NCBI GenBank assembly: GCA_040753915.1
Contig: JBFMDN010000016.1
Location: 1 to 64,000, forward strand
Direction of reading: 5' to 3'
DNA from: JBFMDN01 sp040753915
GTDB lineage: Bacteria; Desulfobacterota; Desulfomonilia; Desulfomonilales; Desulfomonilaceae
Length of the DNA: 64,000 bases
The translations under genes were made by a program, and so were the position numbers. The notes beneath the pieces were generated by a model. It saw only the letters and a list, made by a program, of their open reading frames with translations. It had not been told where the DNA came from and did not search any database. Below, one piece after another: positions 33,106 through 41,576 of this stretch; the stretch's first letter is position 1; every line of letters begins with the position of its first letter.

Positions 33106-34392
33106 ATGGATACATCGGTTAGGTTTCTCGGTGAAGCGAGAATCGACTCGCCCCTCAGCAGCGGCCCCTTCGTGGAAAATCACGAGCGGGTGTTGTATGA
33201 CTTCTCCGCAGAAACGGTTGCCAACGAGATTCGCGAAGGGAGGGAGCCGGTCTCGTTTCTCAAGGCTGGCCCTCGCCGCAAGATCTTTTTCGATCCCAGC
33301 AAGCTCAAGTGTGCTATCGTGACGTGTGGCGGACTGTGCCCGGGTCTGAACAACGTGATTCGATCTTTGGTCCTCACCCTTTATCACTCGTACGGGGTGA
33401 CCAACATAATAGGCATCAGGTACGGACTCCAGGGATTCATTCCCCGGTATGGGCACCCCATCCAAGAGCTTACGAGGGACTGGGTCTCCGAGATCCATGA
33501 GCTCGGTGGTACTGTCCTATCTTCCTCCAGGGGTCCTCAAAACGTCGAGGAGATTGTCGACGCCCTGGAACGAATGAACGTGGGAATACTCTTCACCATA
33601 GGTGGCGACGGCACGTTCAGGGCAGCGGCGAAGATTGCGCAGGAAATACGTGAGCGCGGCTCAAGAATTGCCATCATTGGTATTCCGAAGACAATCGACA
33701 ACGACATTCTCTTGTGCTCCCGGTCGTTTGGTTTTGAGACCGCTGTCAGCAGGGCAGCAGGAATTATTTCTTCAGCGCATGTTGAGGCAAACGGCGCCCC
33801 GAACGGAATCGGCCTCGTCAAGCTCATGGGCAGGCAATCGGGCTTCATTGCCGCGAGCGCCGCGCTGGGCAATAGCTACGCTAACTTCGTGCTGATACCG
33901 GAATCAGATTTCGATTTCGAGGGACCGCACGGGTTGCTCGCTGTGCTCGAACAGCGTCTTCTCCGACGAAAGCATGCGGTGATCGTTGTGGCAGAGGGCG
34001 CGGGCCAGAAGTACTGCAACGTCAGCGGCACGGACGAGTCGGGAAATGTGCGCCTCGGTGACATAGGTCTCCTCATGAAAGAGAGGATCAACGAGCACTT
34101 TCGTTCGATCGGGATGGAAATCAATCTCAAGTATTTCGATCCGAGCTACTACATTCGGTCCGTGCCTGCCACCCCTAACGATTCCGTGTTCTGCGCTTTT
34201 TTGGCGCAGAATGCCGTGCACGCTGGCATGGCAGGGATGACGAACGTCATGGTGGCCATGTGGCATACGGATTTTGTGTACGTACCGATAAGGCTTGTGA
34301 TAACAGGACGTAAACAGGTGGATCTCAACGGGAGGTTGTGGCGCAGCGTGTTGGAGTCCACGGGGCAGCCCACGTTCAAGCCACATGAATAA
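33106..34392 (+). CDS. 6-phosphofructokinase, long (group III-like) type
   Basis: A 428-residue PFK. The family motifs are T-C-G-G-L-C-P-G-L-N, G-G-D-G-T at the donor site and P-K-T-I-D-N-D at the active site. Gly in GGDGT points to ATP as donor, whereas Lys in PKTIDND is shared with PPi-dependent enzymes; the mixture is found in the long ATP-PFK clade. It makes fructose 1,6-bisphosphate. GGAGGAG lies about 14 bases before the ATG, rather far. Confidence 0.88.
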   Translation: MDTSVRFLGEARIDSPLSSGPFVENHERVLYDFSAETVANEIREGREPVSFLKAGPRRKIFFDPSKLKCAIVTCGGLCPGLNNVIRSLVLTLYHSYGVTNIIGIRYGLQGFIPRYGHPIQELTRDWVSEIHELGGTVLSSSRGPQNVEEIVDALERMNVGILFTIGGDGTFRAAAKIAQEIRERGSRIAIIGIPKTIDNDILLCSRSFGFETAVSRAAGIISSAHVEANGAPNGIGLVKLMGRQSGFIAASAALGNSYANFVLIPESDFDFEGPHGLLAVLEQRLLRRKHAVIVVAEGAGQKYCNVSGTDESGNVRLGDIGLLMKERINEHFRSIGMEINLKYFDPSYYIRSVPATPNDSVFCAFLAQNAVHAGMAGMTNVMVAMWHTDFVYVPIRLVITGRKQVDLNGRLWRSVLESTGQPTFKPHE

Positions 34393-34404
34393 AAGATTGT
34401 CATG

Positions 34405-34424
34405 ACGGCAGAACATTCTGCCGT
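34405..34424. other. Hairpin after the phosphofructokinase gene
   Basis: ACGGCAGA-ACAT-TCTGCCGT is an 8-bp stem with a 4-base loop 13 bases after the stop. It lacks a T tract, so it may stabilise the mRNA end rather than terminate. Confidence 0.4.
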
Positions 34425-34490
34425 GCACGGTGTCAAAAACGTAGACCGTCAGTAAATTGTCATGTATGATCCTAGTACCGGAGGTATGAC

Positions 34491-34817
34491 ATGAATAGGA
34501 CGTTGTTAGTTCTCGTCGGTGCGTTGCTCGCGGTGTGCATAATCACCACATCGAGCCACGCAGGCCTGTTTGTGGCCACCGCCAAGAATCTTCGCGGAGC
34601 CATGTATCTGGGAGCCGGCCCGACCCCGCAACATGCGTCGGAACAGGCTCTGGTCAAGTGTTCGCAGGATTCTTTTGTTCCACCTTCATGCAGAGTGATA
34701 TGCGTTCGGATGGAGGCGCCTCCGTGCCCGCCGCCCGCTCCAATGCGCAAGCCCATGAAGCTTTACAAGAAGAGCTCGTATCAGCCTGGCTACCCCATGG
34801 GCATGCCCAGACCCTGA
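34491..34817 (+). CDS. Small secreted protein
   Basis: A 108-residue protein with signal peptide (MNRTLLVLVGALLAVCIITTSSHA). The mature core has G-A-M-Y-L-G-A-G-P-T-P-Q-H-A-S-E-Q-A-L-V-K-C with later C-R-V-I-C, similar in layout to DUF4189-type proteins, and a Pro/Lys/Met-rich tail. ATG follows CGGAGG. Function unknown. Confidence 0.6.
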   Translation: MNRTLLVLVGALLAVCIITTSSHAGLFVATAKNLRGAMYLGAGPTPQHASEQALVKCSQDSFVPPSCRVICVRMEAPPCPPPAPMRKPMKLYKKSSYQPGYPMGMPRP

Positions 34818-34837
34818 GGCTTGTCTTTGCATTTTTT

Positions 34838-34862
34838 CCCCCGGGTGACCGACACCCGGGGG
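34838..34862. other. Strong GC hairpin without T tract
   Basis: CCCCCGGGTG-ACCGA-CACCCGGGGG has a 10-bp perfect stem. Six Ts lie on its 5' side only, so it is not a standard terminator in either direction. It lies 21 bases after one gene stop and 16 bases before the next start. Confidence 0.55.
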
Positions 34863-34878
34863 ATTTGGAGAACAAAAC

Positions 34879-35472
34879 ATGAGGGTGCTCAAAGCTCTCG
34901 GCCTGGGAGTGGTGTTTGCCCTCGCCTTCTTCGGCGCGCTCTTCATTGGGTTCAATCTCCTCAACGAGTCCCACGGAAGGGCAGTGGGTCCTTTCATGAG
35001 CGGCGTCACCGCTGTGGTGACCGAGAACATGAAGAAGGACCTGATGAACACGCCTGACAAGCAACTCGAGCAAGACTCTCAGGCATTTTCCAAGAAGCTT
35101 TATCCTGTCCTCAAAGGTGCCGCTCTCGGGCAAGTGGATGCCTTTCTCAACGATCCCGAATCCGCGGAAATGCGAGAAAAGATGCGGAGCGCTGGAAAGG
35201 CGTTCTCCGAGCAGATTGTCGTCCCGTTCATGGGAGGCCTCTCGGAAGGGTCAGCGGGCTTGGCCGGGCAAATGGATAGCAGCCTGGACAAAGTACGAGA
35301 GCTGGGCACGAAACATCAGGACCTCATTGACTCGGTTACTTCAGGCCTCAAGGCACTCAAGGAACTCGCAGAGAAACATCCCCTCCCTCCGCTTCCCGGT
35401 GCGCCACCGGCCTTGCCTCAGTCTCCTCGATCCACACCCGGGGTCCCTCCCCTCGATCAAGGTAGTCGTTAA
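34879..35472 (+). CDS. Membrane-anchored protein of unknown function
   Basis: A 197-residue protein with an N-terminal membrane helix (residues ~5-27, uncleaved anchor or signal), an amphipathic helical middle rich in Lys, Glu and Gly, and a Pro-rich end (H-P-L-P-P-L-P-G-A-P-P-A-L-P). No family recognised. It follows the secreted protein at 34491 on the same strand. Confidence 0.6.
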   Translation: MRVLKALGLGVVFALAFFGALFIGFNLLNESHGRAVGPFMSGVTAVVTENMKKDLMNTPDKQLEQDSQAFSKKLYPVLKGAALGQVDAFLNDPESAEMREKMRSAGKAFSEQIVVPFMGGLSEGSAGLAGQMDSSLDKVRELGTKHQDLIDSVTSGLKALKELAEKHPLPPLPGAPPALPQSPRSTPGVPPLDQGSR

Positions 35473-35652
35473 CAAAGGGCTTTCCTGTGATCCTGTGGTT
35501 CGGGGGCTTTCACAAATTGGTGGCTCTCTCTTCCCGAGTGCTGTCTTCTTTACACGAGAACCCCTTTCGGGTAGGATGCGAGCCACATTGGATTTTTCCT
35601 GCCCGAGATGCGCAGCCGCGCGTGCCGACATTATGAAGGGAGAGAGAAGAAA

Positions 35653-36939
35653 ATGGATCACAAGAACCCGGCGACGGTGCAATACCCGTCTACTCAAACC
35701 CACGCTTCCGCACCGTACGCCATCTCCCGGAGGGAGTTTCTTCTCGGGACCGGCGCCGCCCTCTGCGCTCTCCTCTTTGACGTTTCGGCGGGAAGCTCTT
35801 CTGCCGGCCCCTCTGTGCGAGTGGGGGTCATCCTCTCCGGGGACGCGGACGACGCCGCGGAGCTCGATTCTCTGATGGCGGGGTTCGAGCTGCTTGTCAA
35901 AGAGCAGAACGCGGGCATCTTGCAGCTTACCAAGAAGAAGGCCGGGGCAAAGGATGAGAAAACCCTGGAGGCCCTGGTACGACTTCTTACCCACGAGGAT
36001 CTCCACTTTCTCATCGCTCCGAATTCTCTGGCGGGGACCGAGAAGTGCATCCACGGACTTCCCGAGGAAAAGGCGATCCTGTTCGTCACCCATCCCTCGG
36101 TAAAGCTCGTGGCAGGTGAGATGTGCGCTCCGGGTGTATTCAGGCTGACACCGAACACGTACCAGTCGGCTCATCCCCTGGCTCCGTGGGCATTGAGCAC
36201 TCTGGGGGGCAATGCTTTCCTTGCCGGCCTGAACGACGAGCGGGGAAATGAAGAGGCTGATTTCTTCGCATATGGCTTCGAGCGCGCAGGGGGGACCTTT
36301 GTAAATCGAATGATGGCCCCTTTCGAGTCAAAGGCTATTGCAGACGTAGTGAAAAAGATCGCGGAGGTCAAACCGGATGTGGTCTTTGCCTCGTTTCGGG
36401 GAGGCGCGGCTGCGATGTTCATCAAGCAGTACTCCGAGCTCATGGGCTCGGAAGCTCCCCCCCTTGTCGGTCCCGAATCCTTGGCCGCATATCCTCAGCC
36501 GGCCCAAGATCTTGGAAAGATGTGCCACGGAATCAAGACTCAAGGATTTCTCAAGGACCCGGTGGAATTTGCGTCAAGGGTGAAAAAGCGACTCGGCCTC
36601 AAGATTACGAGCGCGGAGAGGGCTGCCGAAGGCTACGATATTGCGCAGGTAATCCTGAAGGCCTGGGAGAAACAGGGGGAGTCGGAAAAAGGCAGAATTC
36701 CGGGTTTGACGAAAATTGTGGAAGAACTTCAGATCGAAGGCCCCAGGGGGAAAATCCGATTCGACAAGAACCACGATCCGATCCTCGAGACTCACGTGGC
36801 GCAGTGGGAATGGAGCGGAAAGGGTCTTCAGAGGACCGGCTTCAGAGATCTCGGAGTTTCCAGATCGGCCGACTTTGGCTGCGGAAAGGTTGGCTTCCCC
36901 TCAAAACCTGGTCAGGAAGAAGAGGGCGACGAAGATTAA
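35653..36939 (+). CDS. Tat-exported branched-chain-amino-acid-type binding protein
   Basis: A 428-residue protein of the periplasmic ligand-binding type (Peripla_BP_6 fold). The N-terminus has a Tat motif S-R-R-E-F-L-L-G-T-G-A-A. Fold features are V-R-V-G-V-I-L-S-G, D-V-V-F-A-S-F-R-G-G-A-A-A-M-F and A-A-E-G-Y-D-I-A-Q-V-I-L. It ends in a very acidic tail (E-E-E-G-D-E-D). No ABC permease or ATPase genes are adjacent, so it may work as a sensor or with a distant transporter. ATG 35653 follows AGGGAGAGAAG. Confidence 0.75.
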   Translation: MDHKNPATVQYPSTQTHASAPYAISRREFLLGTGAALCALLFDVSAGSSSAGPSVRVGVILSGDADDAAELDSLMAGFELLVKEQNAGILQLTKKKAGAKDEKTLEALVRLLTHEDLHFLIAPNSLAGTEKCIHGLPEEKAILFVTHPSVKLVAGEMCAPGVFRLTPNTYQSAHPLAPWALSTLGGNAFLAGLNDERGNEEADFFAYGFERAGGTFVNRMMAPFESKAIADVVKKIAEVKPDVVFASFRGGAAAMFIKQYSELMGSEAPPLVGPESLAAYPQPAQDLGKMCHGIKTQGFLKDPVEFASRVKKRLGLKITSAERAAEGYDIAQVILKAWEKQGESEKGRIPGLTKIVEELQIEGPRGKIRFDKNHDPILETHVAQWEWSGKGLQRTGFRDLGVSRSADFGCGKVGFPSKPGQEEEGDED

Positions 36940-37374
36940 GGACGCCATTTCGAGGATACTGTCAGGTATTCGCGGCAACGCGGTTTACTGATTGCGATGG
37001 CAGACGCTAGGAATGGTGGCGAGGGCAACACCTTCAAGCAAGGGCGGGTTTGAACCCCGTCGCTACCGCCGGCATCTCGGCGCGAATGTCCCGTAGCGCT
37101 GGCGTCCCGCCGGCATTCTTATTTCCGACTGGTTTTGCGGGACGGCCTCTGAAGCAAATAAACAACCGTATGTACCTGAACGTGTACCGAAGTTTTGCCA
37201 GTCAGTACGCCATGTCTTCGACACGCGGAAGGCTTGAGGGTTTTTAGACGTTGACAGAGTGAGTCGGACTTTGTTAACGTGCTTCCATTCCGGGCTGAGA
37301 ATTCCATAGCGGTTGTCGCGGGTAGCAGTAGGCTTCCTGATGTGACCGCACTTTGTTGAAGTGAGGAGTGTAAT
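36940..37374. other. Gene-free stretch with a REP-like unit
   Basis: About 435 bases. Contains the GC-rich REP-like unit at 37093 and, near 37251, a TTGACA box possibly belonging to the promoter of the gene at 37375. No coding signal is convincing. Confidence 0.5.
37093..37117. repeat. Short GC-rich REP-like palindrome
   Basis: GTAGCGCTGGCGTCCCGCCG and following bases pair GCTGGCG with CGCCGGC (one G-T pair). Resembles the unit at 18236. A second related piece, GCTACCGCCGGCATCTCGGC, is just upstream. Confidence 0.4.
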
Positions 37375-37953
37375 ATGAATAGAGGAAATCTGACACGGGT
37401 TGTAGTGGTGTCCATGGCTCTGGTAGCCGTGTGGAGCACGGCAGTATTGGCTGGAGGCCCCGTGTGCCCCCCTCAAGGGTGTGGCCCGGCCTATTGTCCG
37501 CCGCCCGTGTGCATGCCTCCGGCATGTCCTCCGATCCCGTGCGCGCCAGCAATGTGTCCGCCACCTGCGTGTCCTCCCCGACCCTGCGGTCCGGAGCAGT
37601 GCAAGCCCAATCCCCTGGCGCAGATTTGTGAAGGAGCGTTCAGGCTTGTCACGGGAGTAATAGCCCTCCCCTTCAAGGTAGTCGATTGTATGGTGGACCA
37701 ACTTGCCTGCAAGCCCAAGTGCGGATACGCACCGGCCCCATGTGCTCCAACTGTGGCCTGTGCCCCGCCGATATCCATACCACCGTACATTTTTGGACCG
37801 CCACCCATGAGTTACGGGATGGCACGTCCGCCGGCCGTAGGATTCGGCCAGCGTCCTCCGAGAAGAATGTCTCCCATGGCCCAGGGGAAAAAGCAGGTGG
37901 ACATGAAGCTCATAGCGGACGCCAACGAAGGTTTCTTCGGGACGTACTGGTAA
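37375..37953 (+). CDS. Secreted Cys/Pro-rich repeat protein
   Basis: A 192-residue protein with a signal peptide (MNRGNLTRVVVVSMALVAVWSTAVLAGG). Residues ~30-76 are a run of C-P-P and P-x-C units (over ten Cys), followed by a hydrophobic helix (A-F-R-L-V-T-G-V-I-A-L-P-F) and a second Cys/Pro stretch. The Cys are probably disulfide-bonded or metal-binding outside the cytoplasm. No family recognised. A terminator follows. Confidence 0.65.
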   Translation: MNRGNLTRVVVVSMALVAVWSTAVLAGGPVCPPQGCGPAYCPPPVCMPPACPPIPCAPAMCPPPACPPRPCGPEQCKPNPLAQICEGAFRLVTGVIALPFKVVDCMVDQLACKPKCGYAPAPCAPTVACAPPISIPPYIFGPPPMSYGMARPPAVGFGQRPPRRMSPMAQGKKQVDMKLIADANEGFFGTYW

Positions 37954-37993
37954 AAGCCCGGTGCCCAAATTGTGATGGATGGAATGTTCAAGG

Positions 37994-38021
37994 GGGATAC
38001 CCATGGGGTATCCCTTTTTTT
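37994..38021 (+). terminator. Intrinsic terminator
   Basis: GGGATACCC-ATG-GGGTATCCC (37994-38014) followed by seven Ts, 40 bases after the secreted-protein stop. Confidence 0.88.
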
Positions 38022-38092
38022 GTTTTATACAGGGGGTCTCTTTACGAATAACCTGCCGGGGGGGGTCCTTGCGCCCAGGCAGACAAGTGCGC

Positions 38093-38887
38093 TCAGGTCC
38101 ATCGCCGGATTCTGAATATACGATCCTTGGCGAGATTGATTTTCTTCATCAGCTCCTCATCTCCGCCCTTGATGTCCGGATGATAGCGTCTGCACAGCTT
38201 CTTCCACGCCTTCAATACTTCCTCTCGTGAAGATTCGACGGGCACTTCAAGAATCTCGAAGTACTTCCTCAGGCTGTACTGGAACGGATTGACCGAAGAT
38301 CTGCGATGACGCTCCCAGAACTCAAATGGAATCTCAGCACCGGCCGATGCCTGCCGACGACGGAGTCTCCATCGGAGCGTGGCGTACGCGGATCGTAACA
38401 TTCTCTGGTACGCTTCCTTCTCGAGCCGATCCTTCCTGGTGGCTGCAACGACTCTGGCGAGCCTGGCCATGAGCTCCTCCACCCGCACCAACCCCAGGGG
38501 TAAGAGACCGTAGGCCGTTGGCTTCGCCGGCCCCGCGAGGTATTGGAGGTAACGGACAAACGCGACAAGCTCGGCGTTTTCCCATTCCGAGTGGTCGTAG
38601 CACCTTCCGTCCGGGAAACCGGGCGGCTGCGTGCACTGCCCATAGCCCCCATTTTCTCGACCGTACCATACTATTCCCAGACACCTAGCCTCATCGATGT
38701 CCACGATCCACACGCCGTTTTCAGCGCTGCTGACAACTACCCTCTTGTCCAAGTCCCGGTCTATATGACGAAGAACCTTGTTCAGTCTGTAGTCATTCAG
38801 CCGGAAATCTGCGCGCAAATCCTCGCGTGAGTATCCTGGGCTCTCGAGAATCGTTTCCAATACCTGTTGCTCCAGATGAAGCATCAT
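38093..38887 (-). CDS. J-domain protein with N-terminal winged-helix-like region
   Basis: A 264-residue protein. Residues ~208-262 are a DnaJ domain with H-P-D (C-R-R-Y-H-P-D-I-K-G-G-D-E-E-L-M-K-K-I-N-L-A). The N-terminal ~60 residues resemble a winged helix (L-E-Q-Q-V-L-E-T-I-L-E-S-P-G-Y-S-R-E-D-L). The middle has three Cys (residues ~69-96). The J domain is at the C-terminus, an unusual place shared with TerB/DjlA-like proteins. It may recruit DnaK to an unknown client. Confidence 0.78.
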   Translation of the reverse strand: MMLHLEQQVLETILESPGYSREDLRADFRLNDYRLNKVLRHIDRDLDKRVVVSSAENGVWIVDIDEARCLGIVWYGRENGGYGQCTQPPGFPDGRCYDHSEWENAELVAFVRYLQYLAGPAKPTAYGLLPLGLVRVEELMARLARVVAATRKDRLEKEAYQRMLRSAYATLRWRLRRRQASAGAEIPFEFWERHRRSSVNPFQYSLRKYFEILEVPVESSREEVLKAWKKLCRRYHPDIKGGDEELMKKINLAKDRIFRIRRWT

Positions 38888-39167
38888 TCTCCTCCCCTGG
38901 GGGCTCTCATGAATGAGATGAAGCCGTAAACCGGTCCGGTCGCTTCATGAGCAAGTCGGAAGGCCATAATACCGAGTTTGCGCGCATAGTATCTCCCCGC
39001 GACCAAGATGTCGATGGTACTGAGAGGAGAAATCCTTCGTACGTTACACACCGCGCTACGGAGTACCTTATATTGTTCTGCATGAGAGTCGGAATTGCAA
39101 GGTGAGGCGCAAATAGCCAGAAAAGACGGCACCTCAGGGGAGCGGCCCGACGTGCCTTCAGAAAAAG
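38888..39167. other. Gene-free stretch
   Basis: About 280 bases between the J-domain gene and the terminator of the barrel protein. An open frame here has no recognisable coding pattern and overlaps the barrel gene. Confidence 0.4.
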
Positions 39168-39226
39168 AAAAGCCCGACCGAGAGAAGAGCTGGGAGGGAG
39201 ACGGCCAGGGGGTCGGTCGGGCTTTT
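39168..39226. terminator. Likely terminator of the outer-membrane protein gene (- strand), possibly bidirectional
   Basis: The arms AAAAGCCCGACCGA (39168-39181) and TCGGTCGGGCTTTT (39213-39226) are perfect 14-base complements around a 31-base loop. On the - strand the stem is followed by TTTTCTTTTTC. It lies 80 bases past the stop at 39306. Confidence 0.75.
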
Positions 39227-39305
39227 ATCTGGCGAAACAGGCCGTCTGAGAAATCGTTCCAGGCGCCGAGCCCCTCCACATGCTCGGCGCGGCTTAGAGC
39301 TGGTG

Positions 39306-40361
39306 TCAGAATACGAGTCCCATTTGAACCACGGCTCCTTCCATTGCCGTATCCATCAGACGCGCATCGCTGTACTTCTTCTTGTAAGTGGCAAAGCGAT
39401 AGCCACCTTTCACGTAGCCCCATCGCCCATTGTTCAGGGGGATGCTGTACTTCAGGGCAGTGCTGATGTTAGAGCCGATAGCATCGTCTCCGAAAGCGAC
39501 GTCCGCTTTGCACTGGAATGACAGGGTGTTGCAGAGGCGACCCGTCTTCAAGCACTTCTCAAATTCCAGGCCTGCCACGGCCATGTTGAGGTCCGTGTCC
39601 ATGCGCTCGCCACAGCAGCTCACGTCAATCACGCTGAGCATGTCATCCAGGCGCAGATAGCCCCCGTAGACGCCGACCCGAGACCGGTACGTCCTCACCG
39701 GTTCGTAAACGAGCCCCACCTGCTGGATCGTTCGCTCCCACTTTGTCTTCACGGTCTGCCCCGTGTTGAACAGGTGGTTTCCGAATACGAATTGCCTGTT
39801 CGGATTCCCGGACTGCTCCATGACCATGGGCATGATGGAGTAGCGCAACGACCAGCCAGGTCTGAACCGATAGGCTGCGGTAAACTCTGGGACAACCCCG
39901 TGATCCGGTAACTTGAGGTCGTCATTGAGGTCGATGTCGTCGCCATAGCCTCCCCACCAGCCGTACCAACCGTAAGCGCCGTATGTGCCTCTGAGGAACC
40001 TCACCTTGCCCTTGTTCCTGGCAAACACCAGTTGAGCGTCGAGCTCCCACCCTTTTGGCCTGGGTATAGGCAGCACGCACTGCGGAGGAATTTCGTACCG
40101 TGCGAACGCATGGCCGTAGTCCTGCGGCGGCTTGCACTTCATAATACTCTTGTACGGCTTGACCTTGCTGATCTTCTTTTCACGAGTTTGAATTGAAGGT
40201 TGGGCGGCCCCAGTCGTTTGTGGACGGTCTGCCGCGACGAATTGTTGCTGTCCTTCGACGAAAGCGGCCTGTTTGAGGGTCCAGGCCTGGGCTTCTGAGC
40301 CTGATGTCACTACAGCAAACAATAAACATACCACTACAATAGAAAGGTTTCTTAGAATCAT
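39306..40361 (-). CDS. Outer-membrane beta-barrel protein
   Basis: A 351-residue protein with a signal peptide (MILRNLSIVVVCLLFAVVTSGSEAQA). From ~100 the sequence alternates hydrophobic and polar residues as in beta strands (W-E-L-D-A-Q-L-V-F-A-R, Y-G-W-Y-G-W-W-G-G-Y-G-D-D-I-D-L) and ends in Phe, the outer-membrane assembly signal. Four or more Cys are unusual for a barrel. Specific family not recognised. An AT-rich 190-base region upstream probably holds its promoter, and a terminator follows. Confidence 0.75.
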   Translation of the reverse strand: MILRNLSIVVVCLLFAVVTSGSEAQAWTLKQAAFVEGQQQFVAADRPQTTGAAQPSIQTREKKISKVKPYKSIMKCKPPQDYGHAFARYEIPPQCVLPIPRPKGWELDAQLVFARNKGKVRFLRGTYGAYGWYGWWGGYGDDIDLNDDLKLPDHGVVPEFTAAYRFRPGWSLRYSIMPMVMEQSGNPNRQFVFGNHLFNTGQTVKTKWERTIQQVGLVYEPVRTYRSRVGVYGGYLRLDDMLSVIDVSCCGERMDTDLNMAVAGLEFEKCLKTGRLCNTLSFQCKADVAFGDDAIGSNISTALKYSIPLNNGRWGYVKGGYRFATYKKKYSDARLMDTAMEGAVVQMGLVF

Positions 40362-40553
40362 ACCCTCCCTCCCAGGAGCAACAGTCTGTTAATACGGAGG
40401 ATCACCCGGGAGATTTTGATTGTCAAGAAAAAAATACAAAGAATTGGTAATTTAACATAATAACCTAGAATCAGGATGAATTCATGGTGAGCAAATATCG
40501 AGAAACAACTTTACTATTTTGTGTTAACCATTGATTATAATAGCTTTTAGCTC

Positions 40554-41546
40554 CTAAGGCGTTTTTGAGGCCCGGATGGGCTCGCCGCAAGATATCGACC
40601 GAAAAACCCGCCCCACCCACATCCCAACATCAAGGTTCCCCTCTCTCACCTCCACAGACGTCACCTGGTTCCGAGGCGCCCAGGGAGCCCATTGTCTTGG
40701 ATCGGTCGTCACGAAGAAAATCACGCACGGGATTCCTAATCCTGCCGCTAGATGGCTTATTCCTGAATCATTTCCAATATAAAGGCCTGATCCACCCAGG
40801 TCCGTGCATACCCGGTGGAGTGATTGTCTCTCCAAAAGGTGCGTACGCGGTCCCATCACGAGCGAATTCCAGAACGGATCGTCCTTGAGAAACTCGTCGT
40901 CCTCTCCTGCCGTGATCGCCACGTCCCACCCAAGCCTCTCCTGCAGTCCTCGCGCGAGCGCGGACATGAATGCCAGTGGCACGCATTTTTGTGGGCTTCC
41001 GCTTCCGGGGTGGACCCAGATGATTTCTTTGATCTTCGAGGTCATCAGATGTGTCAAGGCCGGCTTACGAGGAGGAACCGGAAGTCCTAGCCTTTGATGG
41101 AGATGCTCCACCACGTGGATTCCCGCTGGCGGCCGAGAGCCCACCGTAAAGCAGTGTCCGGTCCCTCTCCTGGCGAGGTTGCGCACGATCAGCTCGGGAT
41201 GCTCCAGCACCACGTACGCTCTCCCGAATCGGGGAGCGGACCCCGAAGTCTCTGATAACTCATCCTGGAACAGCCAAAGCCAGTCAGGATGGTCAAGAGG
41301 TTGAAACGTGACGTCCGACGGAAGCACGAGCCTGTGGGATCGATTCCCGAGAAACGTGAGCGGTCCGGGGAAGAGCCGCTGAATGGTACGGACAAGGGGT
41401 ACGGAGAGAATCGTGTCTCCCAACGCACCGGGCCGAACCACGAGAATCCGAGGAATCGGGGCGCGATCTTGCACCGATGTCTCCTCAAGAACAGACGGGC
41501 GCGCCCCGAGTCTGCCTCCACCTTTTCCGCTTCTTTGCCTCATCAC
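40554..41546 (-). CDS. Glycosyltransferase family 9 (heptosyltransferase-like) protein
   Basis: A 330-residue GT9-type protein. N-terminal I-L-V-V-R-P-G-A-L-G-D-T-I-L-S-V-P is the family signature, and the C-terminal half has I-W-V-H-P-G-S-G-S-P-Q-K-C and G-N-D-S-G-I-S-H-L-A-A. It probably adds heptose or a similar sugar to lipopolysaccharide core from an ADP-activated donor. The start is uncertain because the first ~28 residues are unconserved. It lies 30 bases after the MFS gene on the same strand. Confidence 0.88.
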   Translation of the reverse strand: MMRQRSGKGGGRLGARPSVLEETSVQDRAPIPRILVVRPGALGDTILSVPLVRTIQRLFPGPLTFLGNRSHRLVLPSDVTFQPLDHPDWLWLFQDELSETSGSAPRFGRAYVVLEHPELIVRNLARRGTGHCFTVGSRPPAGIHVVEHLHQRLGLPVPPRKPALTHLMTSKIKEIIWVHPGSGSPQKCVPLAFMSALARGLQERLGWDVAITAGEDDEFLKDDPFWNSLVMGPRTHLLERQSLHRVCTDLGGSGLYIGNDSGISHLAAGLGIPCVIFFVTTDPRQWAPWAPRNQVTSVEVREGNLDVGMWVGRVFRSISCGEPIRASKTP

Positions 41547-41576
41547 GACCCAACAGCTAAGCCAAGCCCCGCGGTC

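Noticed and set aside
34838..34862. GC hairpin as an intrinsic terminator
   Set aside because: There is no T tract on the 3' side in either direction; kept only as a hairpin.
35341..36174. - strand open frame opposite the binding protein and the membrane-anchored protein
   Set aside because: It crosses two convincing + strand genes and reads as a shadow.
38884..39423. - strand open frame of about 179 codons
   Set aside because: It spans a terminator and the 3' end of the barrel gene and shows no protein family pattern.
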